Shown here piece by piece: positions 1 through 12,004 of a stretch of 64,000 bases of DNA; positions within the stretch are counted from its first letter, which is position 1, and each line of letters opens with the position of its first letter. Source of the stretch: Valencia hispanica (taxonomy: Eukaryota > Chordata > Actinopteri > Cyprinodontiformes > Valenciidae). The translations under genes and the position numbers were made by a program. The DNA lies in NCBI GenBank assembly GCA_963556495.2, contig OY747723.1, positions 16,312,501 through 16,376,500 of the forward strand. Reading direction: 5' to 3'. A model generated the notes under the pieces. That model made no database searches. It was not told the origin of the DNA and worked only from the letters and a program-made list of their open reading frames with translations.

Positions 1-690
1 GCAGACCAAAATGCATAAATCATATCCCCAGAGACCAAGAACAATGATTCAAAAACAAGCAACTCCACCCCAGAATAGTCGCAAAAAAATAAGTTGGGGG
101 GGGGGGGCTTAGTCAAAGTTGAGCATTAGATCTGCTTGAAATGGTGGGCTAATGTTGTGGTTATTCTTTATAAAGTATGAAAACAGATGCCCTCAGTTTT
201 TTGACAATTTATTCCAGCTTGTTAACAAGGAGGAAGAGCGAATGAAAAGCATTTGCTGCATGGGCTGTCCTGCTCAACCCAGGAAGATAAAAACATAGTA
301 TTAAACTGTCACTCCCGCCCCCCCCATACCAGTACTCCCTGTCCACCTCCAGAGGGCAGGTTTATAATGGCCACATAGCTACCAGGCGCCTGCTTTTCAG
401 AGTCAGTCCACATTGTGTAGATGCATGATGTGCTGACGTCCATCATCTGCAATTTGACACATCTATAGTCCATCGCAAGGACATCATTTTCCTTAACTGT
501 TATTACTCACACTAAGGCAGGCAATACCTTCCATCCATCCATTATCTATACCGTCCATCTTATGCAGGGTTGTGGGGTTGCTGGTGCCTATCTTCAGGAA
601 TCATCGGGCAAACAATACAATCATTCTTATTTCCATTACAGCTAAGAAGGCAGTTGTTTCCACAGAGGTGGAACAACCAGTTGTTAGATG
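1..690. other. No gene seen; 5' flank
   Basis: I see no coding exon or recognisable transposon here. A poly-G run of 12 lies at about 96-107 and a short C-rich run near 318. Short open frames have no recognisable motif. Confidence 0.4.
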
Positions 691-754
691 TTGTGAGTAA
701 CGAGTTTTACAAAAAGGGCAACACTGGTTTGGATAGTCTTTTCGCTTAACTCTC

Positions 755-1972
755 TGGTACACTACTTGGCTGGTTCGTGTCTTACCTAAAGAACAGGGAC
801 TTCTATGTTTCAATAGGAAACTTTTCATCAGAACGAACAGAAATCACATGTGGGGTGCCCCAGGGCTCCATCCTGGGGCCCCTCTTATTTAATATCTACA
901 TGCTCCCACTAGGCCAGATTATAGCAACCAATAACATTAGCTACCATAACTACGCGGATGACACTCAGCTCTACATTACAATGTCACCAGGTGACTCTGA
1001 ACCCATTCAAACCCTAAATCAATGCATTGACCAAATAAATGGATGGATGTGCCATAACTTTCTCCAGCTGATTAGAAACAAAACTGAAGTCATTATTTTT
1101 GGACCCAAGGAGGAACGATCAAGAGTCAGCACACAGCTTCAATTAATACAGCTAGAAACTACTGATCAGACTCGAAACCTAGGTGTAGTAATGGACTCAG
1201 ACCTGAACCTCCAGGGTCACATAAAGGCAATAACAAGGTCAGTGTTCTATCACCTGAAAAACATCTCTAGGATTAAAGGACTGATTTTGCAACACGACCT
1301 AGAAAAACTCATCCATGCGTTTATCTTTAGTCGGATTGATTACTGCAACAGCATCTTCACAGGTCTGCCTAAAAAGTCAGTCAATCAGACAGCTGCAGCT
1401 GATCCAGAACGCTGCTGCTCGCGTCCTCACTAGAACCAGGAAAGTAGAGCACATCACCCCAGTTCCAAAGTCCTTACACTGGCTCCCTGTAGCTCAGAGA
1501 ATAGACTTCAAAATACTCCTCCTAGTTAATAAATCATTACATGGCTTAGCACCAAAATATGTTGAAGACCTGTTGTCACGGTACCAACCACCAAGACCAC
1601 TCAGGTCCTCCAACTCTAGCCTACTAAACATCCCTAGACTCAGAACTAAACATGGAGAAGCAGCTTTCAGTTTCTATGCTCCCCTTATCTGGAACAGACT
1701 TCCTGACGAGTGTAGAGCTGCTGAAACTCTGAACTGCTTTAAATCAAGACTAAAAACCCATCTGTTTAGAATTCTCTTCGAGTAAATGCTTGATGTCATA
1801 TGTATGAAATGTGTTCATGCTCTCTTGCTTTTTAGATCTTTCTCTTGCTTTATTGTGTATCCTGTGTAATGTGTGTTTCTTTTATGTTTTTTTTTAAATC
1901 ACCAAATCATGTAAAGCACCTTGAATTACCCTGCTGTTGAAAGTGTGCTATAAAAATAAAATTGCCTTGCCT
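755..1972 (+). mobile_element. 5'-truncated L2/CR1-like LINE, 3' half
   Basis: This is the 3' part of a non-LTR retrotransposon reverse transcriptase, which copies element RNA into DNA at a nicked target. The first frame (about 777-1390) has the RT signatures '[17 protein letters not shown]' and the catalytic box 'YADDTQLYI'. It is followed by the typical L2/CR1 C-terminal stretch with 'SRIDYCNSI', and then in another frame by '[13 protein letters not shown]' and 'LHWLPVAQRI', ending at a stop at 1783-1785. The frame changes around 1380-1395, so the copy is dead. The 3' UTR ends with 'AATAAAATTGCCTTGCCTT', a short-repeat tail of L2 type. The 5' part (endonuclease and early RT) is missing. The clade is inferred from these motifs; Rex1 is a close alternative. 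Confidence 0.85.
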
Positions 1973-1984
1973 TAAATCAAATCA

Positions 1985-2140
1985 TTTAAAAATACATTTC
2001 TGTATTTACTCAGATTTGTTGTCTAATTAAATCAGTTTGATCTGAAACATTTAAGTGTGACAAAATTGCAAAAACAGAAGAAAATTCAGAAGGGGGTAAG
2101 TACTTTATGGAAGCACTGTATGTCTGAACTTTGTCAGCAA
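1985..2140. mobile_element. Tc1-like transposon end fragment
   Basis: The stretch around 'GATCTGAAACATTTAAGTGTGACAA' (seen in parts) and 'GGGGTAAGTACTTTATGGAAGCACTGTA' (seen in parts) resembles terminal sequence of a common teleost Tc1-like family. No transposase frame is left. The call rests on remembered family similarity, so it is moderate. Confidence 0.45.
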
Positions 2141-2974
2141 TTACAGTACTGGTACAGTAGAAAAAAAGAGGTTTCAAATTAACAAGCCACACAGTCTTCC
2201 TTTTGATACCTGGAGCCCTGTCATCAAGCTGCCATCCCATAATGAGTTCTTGGGTTTGGATGCGAAACGCCACCAACCCACCATTGGTTTTCAGTCTATC
2301 ACAAAGACCTGATAAAAATTTCTCCAGCAGGGAAAAAAAGAATCAGATATTCTCACACCTTGTCAGAAACCTCCATGTGACGGGTTTAAATCCTGCTGGC
2401 GTTTCAGCCAGACTCTCAGAAGTGTCATGCTAGCTCCAGCTACTGTAGCCTCAGGCTGCTAGCCTCAAGCTGAGATGAGAGGGCCACAAAGTTTTGCTCC
2501 ACTCACTTCTACCCAACTCCCCACAGATTCCCTTTTCCCTTCCAATCTTACAGTCTTTAGTCACAACCGATGCTTGAGGCAGTTTATCAGATTTTGCACG
2601 GCTTCCTCTGGAGACACAAAAAGGCTCGATTATTTCCTTCCACATAGAATCTGACAACACCTGTAGCCAGGCTTAGTGGGAGAGTTGCTTCTCAAATGCA
2701 AGTTTCTAAGGAGACCATCTTATCATGGTAGTAAAACTAATTTACTCACTGAGGCTTCGTGTTCCTTAATTTCTCAGCATTTCTTGGCCTGTAGGGTTAT
2801 TGGATTGGTATTTTTTTTTTTTTGATCTTCAAGTCCCATCATCCACCTGCTGACAACCAGGTCAGCTGAAAGAATCAAAGGTTTGATTTGATGAGCTTCC
2901 TCTCTCATGTTTCATCGTCAACACTAACTCGGCTGTTATCGCTCACATTTACAGTCAACCATTTAATTAGCTAC
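2141..2974. other. No gene seen
   Basis: Nothing recognisable apart from a T-run near 2812-2823. Open frames at 2010-2276 (minus), 2203-2433 (plus) and 2451-2660 (minus) carry no domain signature. Confidence 0.35.
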
Positions 2975-3579
2975 TTAAGGTCTTTGCACACCGTTTTTTT
3001 CGTGCGATGATTTTGCGAGTTTTATTTTTTCGGATTGAGGTCGATTTTTTAAAAACTCGTATCCGACAGATAAACACTTGACCAATCAGAAGGCGTTGTA
3101 ACTGCGTCATCAGAGCTGAGAGTCGCGAACTGAAGTGTCACTTTCATTGAACAAAATTTTTCTTCACCATGGCTGAGCGTCTGATCCTTGTTGTGTCCCA
3201 GCACCCCTGTCTCTTTAATAAGAGAAAAACTACAAGGACAACGATTATAAGGATAATGTGTGGCGATCCATTGCCGAAGAACTTTGATATGAAGATGGTT
3301 ATTAAATCAGTGTACAATTAGCTCCTCTCTTCTTCAAAATAGGATGTACCCAATGTGCTCTTTTTTTCTTTTCTTTCTCCATCAGTATCAAGACAATTAC
3401 GTTGTCACTTGATGTTGAATTCATTTTTAGTTTTGCCGCCTTACGTTTTTTTAATAGAATCTTCATAATTTGCAATTTCGCAGCGCGTCTGGTGTGCACA
3501 CACGTCGATTTTCGGCCTCCGATTTTTTGCAATGTTGTGTCGTTTATTGGCATCGGACCCGGTGTGAAAAGACCTTTAA
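2975..3579 (+). mobile_element. PIF/Harbinger-like miniature element
   Basis: The element has matching inverted ends, 'GGTCTTTGCACACCG' at 2979 and its inverted counterpart 'CGGTGTGAAAAGACC' ending at 3574. It is flanked by TTAA on the left and TTTAA on the right. Inside is a start of a MADF/Myb-like reading frame of the sort carried by PIF/Harbinger transposons, but no DDE transposase. The flanks fit either a 3-bp TTA/TAA duplication (PIF) or a 4-bp TTAA duplication (piggyBac-like). The MADF-like fragment favours PIF/Harbinger. Confidence 0.6.
3169..3288 (+). pseudogene. MADF/Myb-like DNA-binding fragment of a Harbinger element
   Basis: An ATG in a good context (CACCATGG) begins 'MAERLILVVSQHPCLF'. 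After a frame change comes 'YKDNDYKDNVWRSIAEEL', which resembles the MADF core (hydrophobic start, aromatic, 'W..IA..L'). In PIF/Harbinger transposons the second protein is a MADF/Myb-like factor that binds the element and brings in the transposase. Only the first part of the domain is present and the frame is broken, so it is a remnant captured inside the miniature element. The call is inferred from motif spacing. Confidence 0.5.
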
Positions 3580-5714
3580 ACTCCAGTTTGAGTCTCTCCT
3601 GCAACTTTTAGATGGTTGTGCTTTAAACCGCCTAAATCAAATAATTTGGTCAGATAGGGCACAGAGTGCTTCACAATTTGTTTGCATACTGAAGTGGTAA
3701 TTCAGACATTTTATTGATAAGCGTTGGACCAGGGATGTAGCTACAAGATGTAGGATATAGGCCCTCATCGAGCTTGTGCCTCCCCATATGCTCCAACATA
3801 CTGTATTGGCAAGAAGAGGTTGTGCAAAGAATTAGCGGTCAGTCAGTTGGGGGGGCAACTGTAAGTATGGCATAATTTTGTTAAAAACTTTCTTCTAATT
3901 GGGCTGAATACAGTCCATGTGCTTGAATTAAAGGATGGATCTTTCTATAAATGTCAGTGTGAGATTATTTTAATGTAATAAAAGATGATTTTATTTTGAG
4001 GCTTTTACTATTCTTTACTAGTGGGTTCCAGTAAATTTGTATGCAGAATCAGTGGTCTTATCCACCTCAGGAAACACCCTTAACCTTCAAAGGTCACACT
4101 TTCTAAAAATTGCCCTGTTATAGATCCTTTGTTTGACTGCTTTGGGGGCATTTTTCTGTCGCAGTGGGCTACAGTAATTCCATTTTTCAGACCTCTGCAT
4201 TAAAAATGTTCCCATCAGTGACATGTGGTAGAATCTGAGCAGAATCTGAGGTGGCTGTACATGGGGGGCTGTGGGTGTACAGACCTTTTTAAAAGGGCCA
4301 TTATTCCTTGCAAGTCTGGGAAAGCTCTAGGCTTTGGTGGGGGTGTCTGTAATCTAAATGTCATCACCGAGGGGAAAGGATGCTACTCTCAGCAGACCTC
4401 TGCATGACTGGACATTTGTTTTGATTGCACAGATGTGTCTGCAGACTTGTTTGGTTTTCGTGGAAATGTTCATCCGTAGTCGATCCACTGGAACATAGCC
4501 CTCTGTGAGGAAACTATAAAACGTAAGACAAACTAGCATTTTTTTAGAGCTAGACTTTTTGCTAAACTAGATGACAAAAACGTAACTCTGGTAGGACAAA
4601 AATGTTGGGATGTTTTCTAGTGAGCAGCCCTGTTGACGATGAGCGACACCGATACTCTGTTTTACCCTGGATGAGCATGATGGCTGTTACCTACAGCTCC
4701 TATTAATTCCAGCACTGCAGTCTATTTTACACTCTAAAGCCCCACATTCTGGAAACTTGCCTCCAGGTGGTTTTCCTTCCCATCATCGGGGCTACAATCT
4801 CTGCCAGAATCCATGTGAGCTGCATAGATTGAGGTCTAATAGGAGTCATCCTTGGCTGGAACCTCTAACTTCCACCTTGTTGTCCAAGCCTTCTGCTGCT
4901 GATGGAGTACCCAGTGAGTAGCAGCTCTGTGGAGATGCCGCTTGACTTGTGTTGGCAGCTTGTTTGGGGTTAAGGGCAAGCTGTTTTCCTTGAGATTTAA
5001 CCTCCCTCCTTGTGACATTTCTCCTTGCTGATACGTGCCAGAGGTTTCATTGTTTTTAAGCCATTTTTCTTCCTCTTACCTGTCCTGTTTCTTTTCAGCC
5101 TTGCTCTCAGGCTGACAGTGTGGCCCGTGGACAAAAGATGGGGGTGGGGGACGCTAAATGCATTTGTTGTTTGGCTGAAGGTGGACGTTTATCAGGATGA
5201 GGGGGAGCTTGTTTCATTGCACTAGCTGTTAAGTGGAATGTCAGAAGGCTTTTCCTGCCGTCTAACCACCCACAGTGTGCAGGTTACCAAGCAAATCAAA
5301 CAATTAACTGACTTGCAAAGGTTTTGTTTTTTGTTGTTGGCACAGCAACCAAACATGTCCATGTATTATATCAAGATTTCATGTGATCATTCAAGGTCAA
5401 AGGAAAATGATTAATATCGGAAATGTTTTGTAAATAAAAATCTGAAAAGCGTGGCATGCATTTATAGACGGATCATTTGTTTATCAACACAGCAGATGCA
5501 CGTGCAACCTAGCTGCAAAAAGAGACGGGGGCCCTTTAAATTAGCTTTGGTTCCCATTAATTTTTGTGGTTATTTTCTAGTTGCAATATTGGTTAGCGAT
5601 GTTGTCAGTGTACTACAACAGTTCATCACCTAGTGAATAAACAAGTTATGCTGCAGATTGTTGCAACAAACCCTGGCAAAAAACATAACCTCTCTAAACG
5701 TCTCGCTGACAGTT
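3580..5714. other. No gene seen
   Basis: About 2.1 kb without a recognisable exon or repeat. Short open frames on both strands look random. Confidence 0.35.
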
Positions 5715-5840
5715 GTGTTCTTTGATCTTTGTGACGCCGTTTAATCTTTAATGTTCTTTAACCAACCTCTGAGGCCTTCACAGAACAGCTGGATTTATAC
5801 TGAGATTACATTTCACACATCTGAGGTGACCTCCATTGTT
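5715..5840. mobile_element. Tc1-like transposon remnant (terminal part)
   Basis: The text 'CCTCTGAGGCCTTCACAGAA' followed by 'CAGCTGGATTTATACTGAGAT' (seen in parts) is shared with 49262-49300 and, more diverged, with 53115-53160. All belong to one old Tc1-like family in which it lies beyond the transposase start. No coding sequence remains. Confidence 0.5.
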
Positions 5841-6589
5841 TTCAGTACAATATAGGAAGGAGAGTTTGGTATTAGAGATAGATTCTTACCATTACAGGAC
5901 ATTCCTTCATTTTCTGCAAACACACTTTGAAAAAACAAACAAAAAAAAGAATCAGGGATACTGTCTCCTGATTTAATCTACCCCACACTGTGTTGATGTT
6001 CAACTGTTATCATGTCAACCTTTATCAGGCTGAGAGCAAAAAGCAAGCCGAGCCAAACACGCTGAACACAATCTCTTATTATGATCAGCTTTCATTAGCA
6101 GCACGAGAGCAGAGGCTCCTTTGGATGGGTGCATGCCTTAGTAATAACACTCGCTTGTTACTGAATTCAATACAACATGAGACGAGCCGATTGTTCAACT
6201 GTGAAGTTTTTTTGTCTAGTTTGATTGCGAATGGACAGAAGTCCAATAAAGTTTTTTTATTACTGCAGAGCCATTTTAGATTACCCTCTGTGATACCGAC
6301 TGGCTGATGAAGGGCAGCAGGGACTTAGTGGAATTAAAGCAGTTTAGGAGAGCTGTGTGGGGCCCTGATGCAGGTCACAGCTGAGTTGAAGGTGGTGGGA
6401 GCTGCTTTGGACTCAGCACTAGGGTGAAGAGTGGAAAACCTGACTGGCTAAGGTTAATAAGTTGGTCTAAACTCATTTAGCAAGTTTTACTAAAGCAGTT
6501 AGCTCTGTTGGATGTAATGACTAGGGTATCTGGGAGGATTTCCAAAGACAAAATGAGAGTAATTTGCTAACAAAGTAGTCCAATGGCCA
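5841..6589. other. No gene seen
   Basis: A 105-codon open frame at 5990-6307 (plus) has no signal peptide, transmembrane segment or domain that I recognise. I treat it as chance. Confidence 0.3.
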
Positions 6590-7480
6590 TATGGTACATA
6601 TGTTAGACACTTATGTTTAATCGCCTGCTAGAATATATCAAATCAGCCAGTCACATAGAAGCAGCTCAGTTCATTCTAGTATCTAGATGTGGTGAAGACC
6701 ACTTGTAGGTCTAACTAGTCATCTGAATGGGGAAGAAAGCAGATTTAGGTGAGTTTACCAGGCAGGATGGACTGAAGATTTCACGAACTGCTGATCTACT
6801 CAAATTTCTCTTTGTTTATAGAGAATGAGCCAAGAGGGAGATGAAAATTCTTTGTTAATGTCAGGTGAATGGATGAGCTGATTTAAGATGATAGAAAGGC
6901 TAGAACCGGTATCTCAAACAACCACTCTGCTACAACTAAGGTACGCAGAATACCGTCTCTAAATACACACACCTTAAACCTCGAATTATAATGCCTACGG
7001 AAAAACTACACTGGGAGCTACTCCTGTCATCTAACAGGAAACTGATTGCAATTCATACTGACGCACAGGCTAAATTGGACAATAAAAGATAGAAAATGTT
7101 TTGCAGTTTAGTCTTTGAACTGGACATTCTGATGGTAGCCTCGATATTAAGCGTAAAACAGGAAAATATGAATCCATCCTGCGTTGTCTAAACCCTTCTG
7201 GCTGGTGGACGTAGTGTTATGGTGTGGAGAACATTTTCTTTGCACACCCTGGGCCCCTTCTGATCATTGAGGGCACTCTGCCCAAGTACTGATACTAATC
7301 GTGTCGATCCCTGGCAACATGCAACACACGCTGCAGCTTTGGAAATGCTCACAATCCAGCTTCCTCAAATATGCTTGCCCATTCTATTAACACATCAACT
7401 ATGAGGACAAAAGCACCAGAATGAGGGGACTATCAGTGGTAATCACTTCACCTGTCAGTGGTCATAATCTGATGCCTAAT
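6590..7480 (+). mobile_element. Decayed Tc1-like transposon, plus orientation
   Basis: The stretch follows the order of a widespread teleost Tc1-like transposase gene: helix-turn-helix region ('ACTGAAGATTTCACGAACTG', 'CTGATCTACTCAAATTT'), linker ('GATAGAAAGGC', 'ACTCTGCTACAACTAAGGTA'), then the DDE region ('TGGACAATAAAAGAT', 'GTGTTATGGTGTGGAGAACA', 'CACCCTGGGCCCCTTCTGAT'). No open frame longer than 60 codons is kept, so it is an old dead copy. It encoded a cut-and-paste transposase that targets TA. Confidence 0.7.
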
Positions 7481-8258
7481 TAGTATTCTGTAAAGCTAGT
7501 GCAAAAACTCAAACTCCAGTTGACTTTCTTATTAAGCAAGTGAGCAGAACCTAGAAGGTGGGTCTCGATATGGATGTTATTTGGTGCACACCTGTAATGG
7601 GTATTTGATTTGCAGGAAGCCAATATGTCTAGAGCCTGCAACCAGAAGGGGTCAGATGGTGTAGTACAAGCAGTCACTGTAAGTCACTGTAAGTGAAAGT
7701 CACCAGATCCAAAACATGATTCAGAAGCTCCAGATGCTATGATGGCCTTATGAAGGAGCCCAAGTGTACAGGAGGGAAACCAAAACATTATCCCACATGA
7801 TGTTAAGATTGGGCCCAACATATCGACCAATTGCATATCATCTCCCAGTCAGATGGAAACTAATGTTGGTTTCAATCAAGGGCTTACAGAAGATATTCAA
7901 ATTCTATCATATTTAATGTAAAGCATCCTAAAGGACAAAACATCCTGGTTGTGTTAAGTGTGAACATCTTTACCCTAATATTTTGTTAAAGCTCCTTTTT
8001 TAATTTAGTTTTAGCATTTTTTTTTCTGGTACAGTTTGAAATTGTCCCATATCTGATTGGGTAATATTTGCCCCCACTACCTTAAAGTTAGCGTTACCTC
8101 GCAGATTTTCTGTCAGATTTGTTTCTCGGTAGGTCATTCTAGAACGTTATTTTTCTTCTGCTTGAGGGTTTGGGGTTTGCTTGGACTAACTGTGACGCTG
8201 AAAAGTGGAAGCCTTCTTATGATGCCGAGCTAAACCAATGAGGTTAAAATCAAAACTG
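7481..8258. other. No gene seen
   Basis: Short direct repeats ('GTCACTGTAAGT' twice near 7674-7695) and T-runs occur here. I see no exon. Part may be transposon-derived, but I cannot name a family. Confidence 0.3.
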
Positions 8259-8560
8259 GTTGTGTAATTCTTAGTTCACAATGTTTAGTTGGTTTTGTTG
8301 ATGTTCCTTTTTCGTGTTTTGTTTTGTTTTGTTTTGTTTTCCCCGCTCTCTCTGCCGTCCTGTGGGTAAGGAGGCAGACTTCAATGTCTTCCTGTGTTTT
8401 CTTTGTTCCCCTTCCTCTCTTGTATTTTCAACTCACCCTCTCTCATGACATTTTGTTTCCTATCTCTCTTCTTCATCTTCCTTCTTTCTTCTCCTTAATT
8501 TTCCGTCTCCGTGTCCATAACATCAGGAAATAAAAACCCCAACAATTCATAATAAAGATT
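8259..8560 (+). repeat. 3' tail of a dispersed repeat, shared with 63854-64000
   Basis: From 'TGTGTAATTCTTAGTTCACA' onward this stretch matches the last about 150 bases of the window almost base for base, including 'GATGTTCCTTTTTCGTGTTTTG', 'CTCTCTGCCGTCCTGTGGGTA' and 'GAGGCAGACTTCAATGTCTT' (seen in parts). It carries a (TTTTG)n expansion at 8313-8340. It runs on through a pyrimidine-rich part to an 'AAATAAAAACCCC' / 'AATAAAGATTTTT' stretch near 8526-8560 that looks like a polyadenylation or tail region. The best reading is a 5'-truncated copy of the element filling 61.8-64 kb, perhaps a LINE 3' end. Confidence 0.6.
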
Positions 8561-8689
8561 TTTCACACATAAATCAAGTGGAGTACTATAGTAAAAGCTG
8601 TACTGCTCCGCTTGTGAAAGTAAATCTGTTGGGCTTCTACTTGGTACTCAGACACCAATTCTGAGCTCCACACTGCCAAACAGGACACG

Positions 8690-9245
8690 TTTATAAAAAA
8701 AAAAAAAATCAAAACTTACAGATGTTTCAAAATATTTAAAGCATTATCCACCTTCTCAAAAACACCAGCTCCTTCTGAAGAAAAGTAAACCCCAGAGCAT
8801 ACCACCACCATGCTTCACTTTGGGTATGGGGTTTTCTTTGATCAGTTTTGTTCTCGTCTTTCCATTAACATTAAAAATATCCAGTTTTTTTTTAACAATG
8901 TGCTATATTTTCTCCAATTGTTGAAGATTGTCTTTACTATCAGCATGTATATATAATACTGTGGATATTTTGCACCCTATTGATTCAACAAGATATATTT
9001 GATCCTTTTGAGAATCTCTGCAAACTGTGGCTTTAGCTAGAGGACACAAATTAACACATGGCAAGAAAATCCTACCAGGACAGTTCAACTTTAATTGATT
9101 TTCTTGAACTGAAGACTGAATGCTGAAACTGATTCAAAAGGAGTCAAATCATTAGTTTACGGGTGTGCGCACTTATGCGACCAGGTCATTGCAGTTTTTT
9201 AGATGTTGTTGGGTTTTACAGGATAAATGTTTAATTTTGTTGATT
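8690..9245 (-). mobile_element. Decayed Tc1-like transposon remnant
   Basis: 'CCAGAGCATACCACCACCAT' with 'GCTTCACTTTGGG' corresponds to the antisense of a Tc1-like DDE region. 'GGGTGTGCGCACTTATGCGA' near 9160 matches a frequent terminal sequence of the same type of element. No intact frame remains. An A-run lies at 8695-8707. Confidence 0.5.
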
Positions 9246-10865
9246 AATCAGATCAACTTGTCAGTGCATTGATGCTTTTTAGGTCTGTCTTTAAGGAGGA
9301 CTTAAAAAAATATCCTTTTACTCACTTGAGAGCATGTATTTTGGTGTCTGAAGTGACGACTACCTCAAAAACGCTAAAAATACACAACCCTTCCACTTTG
9401 TTTCAGGCTTGCAAGGTCTGAAAATATCTCAGTCAGTCAGAGGGATTTGAAGGGGATTGGTACATCACACGGGGAGCTCAGAGAAGAAAGATCCAGTCCT
9501 CCCATCTTTATCCCCACCCAACTTCAATCTCAAAGAAAACCTTGTTCTCTCCGATCAAGAAACGGATGGAAATATTTCAGTTTCATTTATTAATTAAAAC
9601 ATTTCCCCACGTTTTACTGCTGCTTCTTTTGTGCATTTGAGAATATAATTGCATATTAAATGTATGATGTACTGTGTGTCTATTTTTAACAGTAGGCCTC
9701 GAAGGCAATGAAGACAATTAGTTTCAAGACAGCCACACCCTGGTAGAAGAAGCTGACCCACTGGTCAGAAAAGAGAAGCATGGAAACTGAAAATTGTCAG
9801 ACATTTAAATACGAATTCGGGAAAATTGTGTCAGCTTGTGAAAAAGAGGACCGCATTCATCTACTCTTAGGAACCTCCACTAGTTAGAAAGCTGTGAATA
9901 CACAGCACTGGGGATTAGATACGAAATATGGGGAGACAAATTAAATCGAGACAATAGTGAAGGAGCATTGTCAATATGTATCATATCCTTTCCTTGTATT
10001 GCCTCAACCATCAGCATTTATGAGAGAAATGAACTGACAGGCATGCAGTGGAGAAGAAAATAATTCAAACACCAGTCAACTCATGCAAGATGGCAAAGGA
10101 CAGCAACACTAAAACTACATACTTTAGATTATGGGTTCTAGCTTCAATAACAGAACATCTTAAATTATTATTCTGATAGGGATGTGAAGCGAGAACATGT
10201 GAGTGGGCGTGGGCCGTATACCGAGGTTGTAAGAAGTTACAGGACTCCTATGGTTCTAAGTGCTTAAATGTCCAAGCTGTGTGGAGCATTGAATCATACA
10301 GTTCTGCCCCTCCCCCACTTGTTGCTACACACCCAGCTGAGATATGTATATTGCTTTCACCCGTTTAGTACATGGATGAAAATCCTCTATGTTTTTAGTG
10401 AGTATTTTTGGTCGAAAATAAAATTGATAGTAGATAGAGTAATAGATAGTGACTGGACAAACATGGCATATATGAGAAAGTTACTAAACCAAAATTACTG
10501 CTTCTAAAAAGAACAAATATATCTCATATTTACATCTATCCCACATCAAAATTAACGATTTGAGTGGTCTAGTCAAAGTTCAGATTTAATCTGAAAAACA
10601 TGCTATAGACAAATGTTCAAATCTTCTGATGTGACTGAATTCTGCAAAGAAAAGGGATTCTTCCAGTGTACTAAGACTGAACACTAGTTATCACAAACAC
10701 TTTATAGCAAATATTTGCTCTGAGAGTTTAAACGACCAGTTGTTAGCTTTAGGGGACAATTTATTACACAGCTTCCCCACCAATAAATGAAATAATTTCA
10801 AAACTGCTTCAATCTGCTACAGCTATTATAACCACGGTTGCTTCCACACAGCAGAGGTTGCGTAC
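9246..10865. other. Intron or 3' flank of gabrg3; nothing recognised
   Basis: About 1.6 kb downstream of the last exon found (the gene runs leftward). I searched here and down to base 1 for the exons encoding TM2-TM4 and the TM3-TM4 loop and did not find them. The next intron is therefore probably longer than 10.8 kb. Confidence 0.4.
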
Positions 10866-11018
10866 CTAACGTCGTCCTGGCGGGCGTGGCGTCGCTTTTG
10901 ATCCAGAATGACACCCAGGAGAGCACCACAGTGAGAATACAGGGGATGTAGGTCTGGATGGTGAAGTAGCCCATCCTTCTGCTCAGGTCAAAGTAAACTG
11001 TCATCAGCACATAGTCAC
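10866..11018 (-). CDS. gabrg3: gabrg3 exon: pre-TM1, TM1 and start of TM2 (153 bp)
   Basis: The exon encodes '(G)[18 protein letters not shown]' followed by TM1 '[20 protein letters not shown]', the short intracellular TM1-TM2 loop '[10 protein letters not shown]' and the first residues of the pore-lining TM2. Its 153-bp length equals the conserved GABA-A exon at this position. The acceptor is 'CTTACAG|GTGAC', preceded directly by a (TC)n run, and the donor is 'TTAG|GTACGC'. It joins in phase to the 138-bp exon at 24318-24455, 13.3 kb upstream in the gene. The loop and TM1 sequence is the strongest evidence for gamma-3 over gamma-2, which has a different 'C-T-L-I-V' TM1 and 'NKDAV' loop. The protein acts in the neuronal plasma membrane as part of a GABA-gated chloride channel. 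Confidence 0.93.
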
Positions 11019-11022
11019 CTGT

Positions 11023-11041
11023 AAGAGAGAGAGAGAGAGAA
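11023..11041. repeat. (GA)n microsatellite = acceptor polypyrimidine tract
   Basis: On the gabrg3 strand this is a (TC)n run ending three or four bases before the AG acceptor of the TM1 exon, so the simple repeat itself is the polypyrimidine tract. Confidence 0.85.
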
Positions 11042-12004
11042 ATCACAGCACACCTTATCAGCTGGGTTATCTCATGCCATTAGAAGCTGTGTAATGACAG
11101 CGGCTTCAGTAATTAGAGAGCATTCTTTTGCTGCAAAGAAAAGATGAACTTCAATAAAATTAGTCAAAGCTGGTAAATCTGCTCCCTCTTTGGTGGATGG
11201 AAGTTGTTTAGAATTCCTAATAATCTACATCAAATGGCATGACAGGCAGGCAGAGTGGCAAAGACAAGGACAGGAGGAGACAGAAACCAGATAAGTCTAT
11301 CAGAGACACTCTGCCTGTCACTCTGCTGTCCTCATAGATGTGTTAATTGGCAGTAAATAGAAGATACTGAGCTCCGTTTCATGAAAAAGCTGCTGTTCTG
11401 TAGCCACTAAAAAGTTCTACACATAAATGGAGCTTTAACATGAGTGGAGGATAACTAACAAATCTGCCAGCACTTGATGAAAACAATGAAGCAGAGAAGG
11501 ACCTTTGTCTGCTGCTCACTTCTCAATCCTTCAAAATTGCAGGTGCAAGACAAGAAAATATCCTCCCGGTTGCAGATTTGTTCAAGTGCTCAAATTTATT
11601 ATTCTGCGATTATGTATTTTGTGTGGCAGAAAATGGGGGCTGTAATCAGTTTTCATTCATACTACTGCATCACATCTTAATTGAAACAACCACACAAGCA
11701 AATGTTGCAATAAAAGGGTTGTTAGTTTCTTCTACCCGTCCCAATGCCGCAGAGAAAAAAAAAACTTCTCAACAGGTTCAACATAAATCAGTAGTTTTCT
11801 TTCCTGTTAACCAACTGAAGATGAAGTCAAATTTATTGTTCTCAAATGATACAGTCCAAGAATTACAATCTAAACTACTTTGAGAAGTTTAGCATAATTC
11901 ATATAAATAAAAACCAAAAAGCTTTTAAAAAAAAAAACGGTCAGATTGGATGGAAAGCATAAAATAAATTTTTTAAAGTTCTACTAGAGATTCTGGACTT
12001 TGAC
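11042..12004. other. gabrg3 intron, no feature recognised
   Basis: The open frames at 11474-11680 and 11578-11883 overlap in different frames and show no domain. An A-run is at 11927-11937. Confidence 0.4.
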
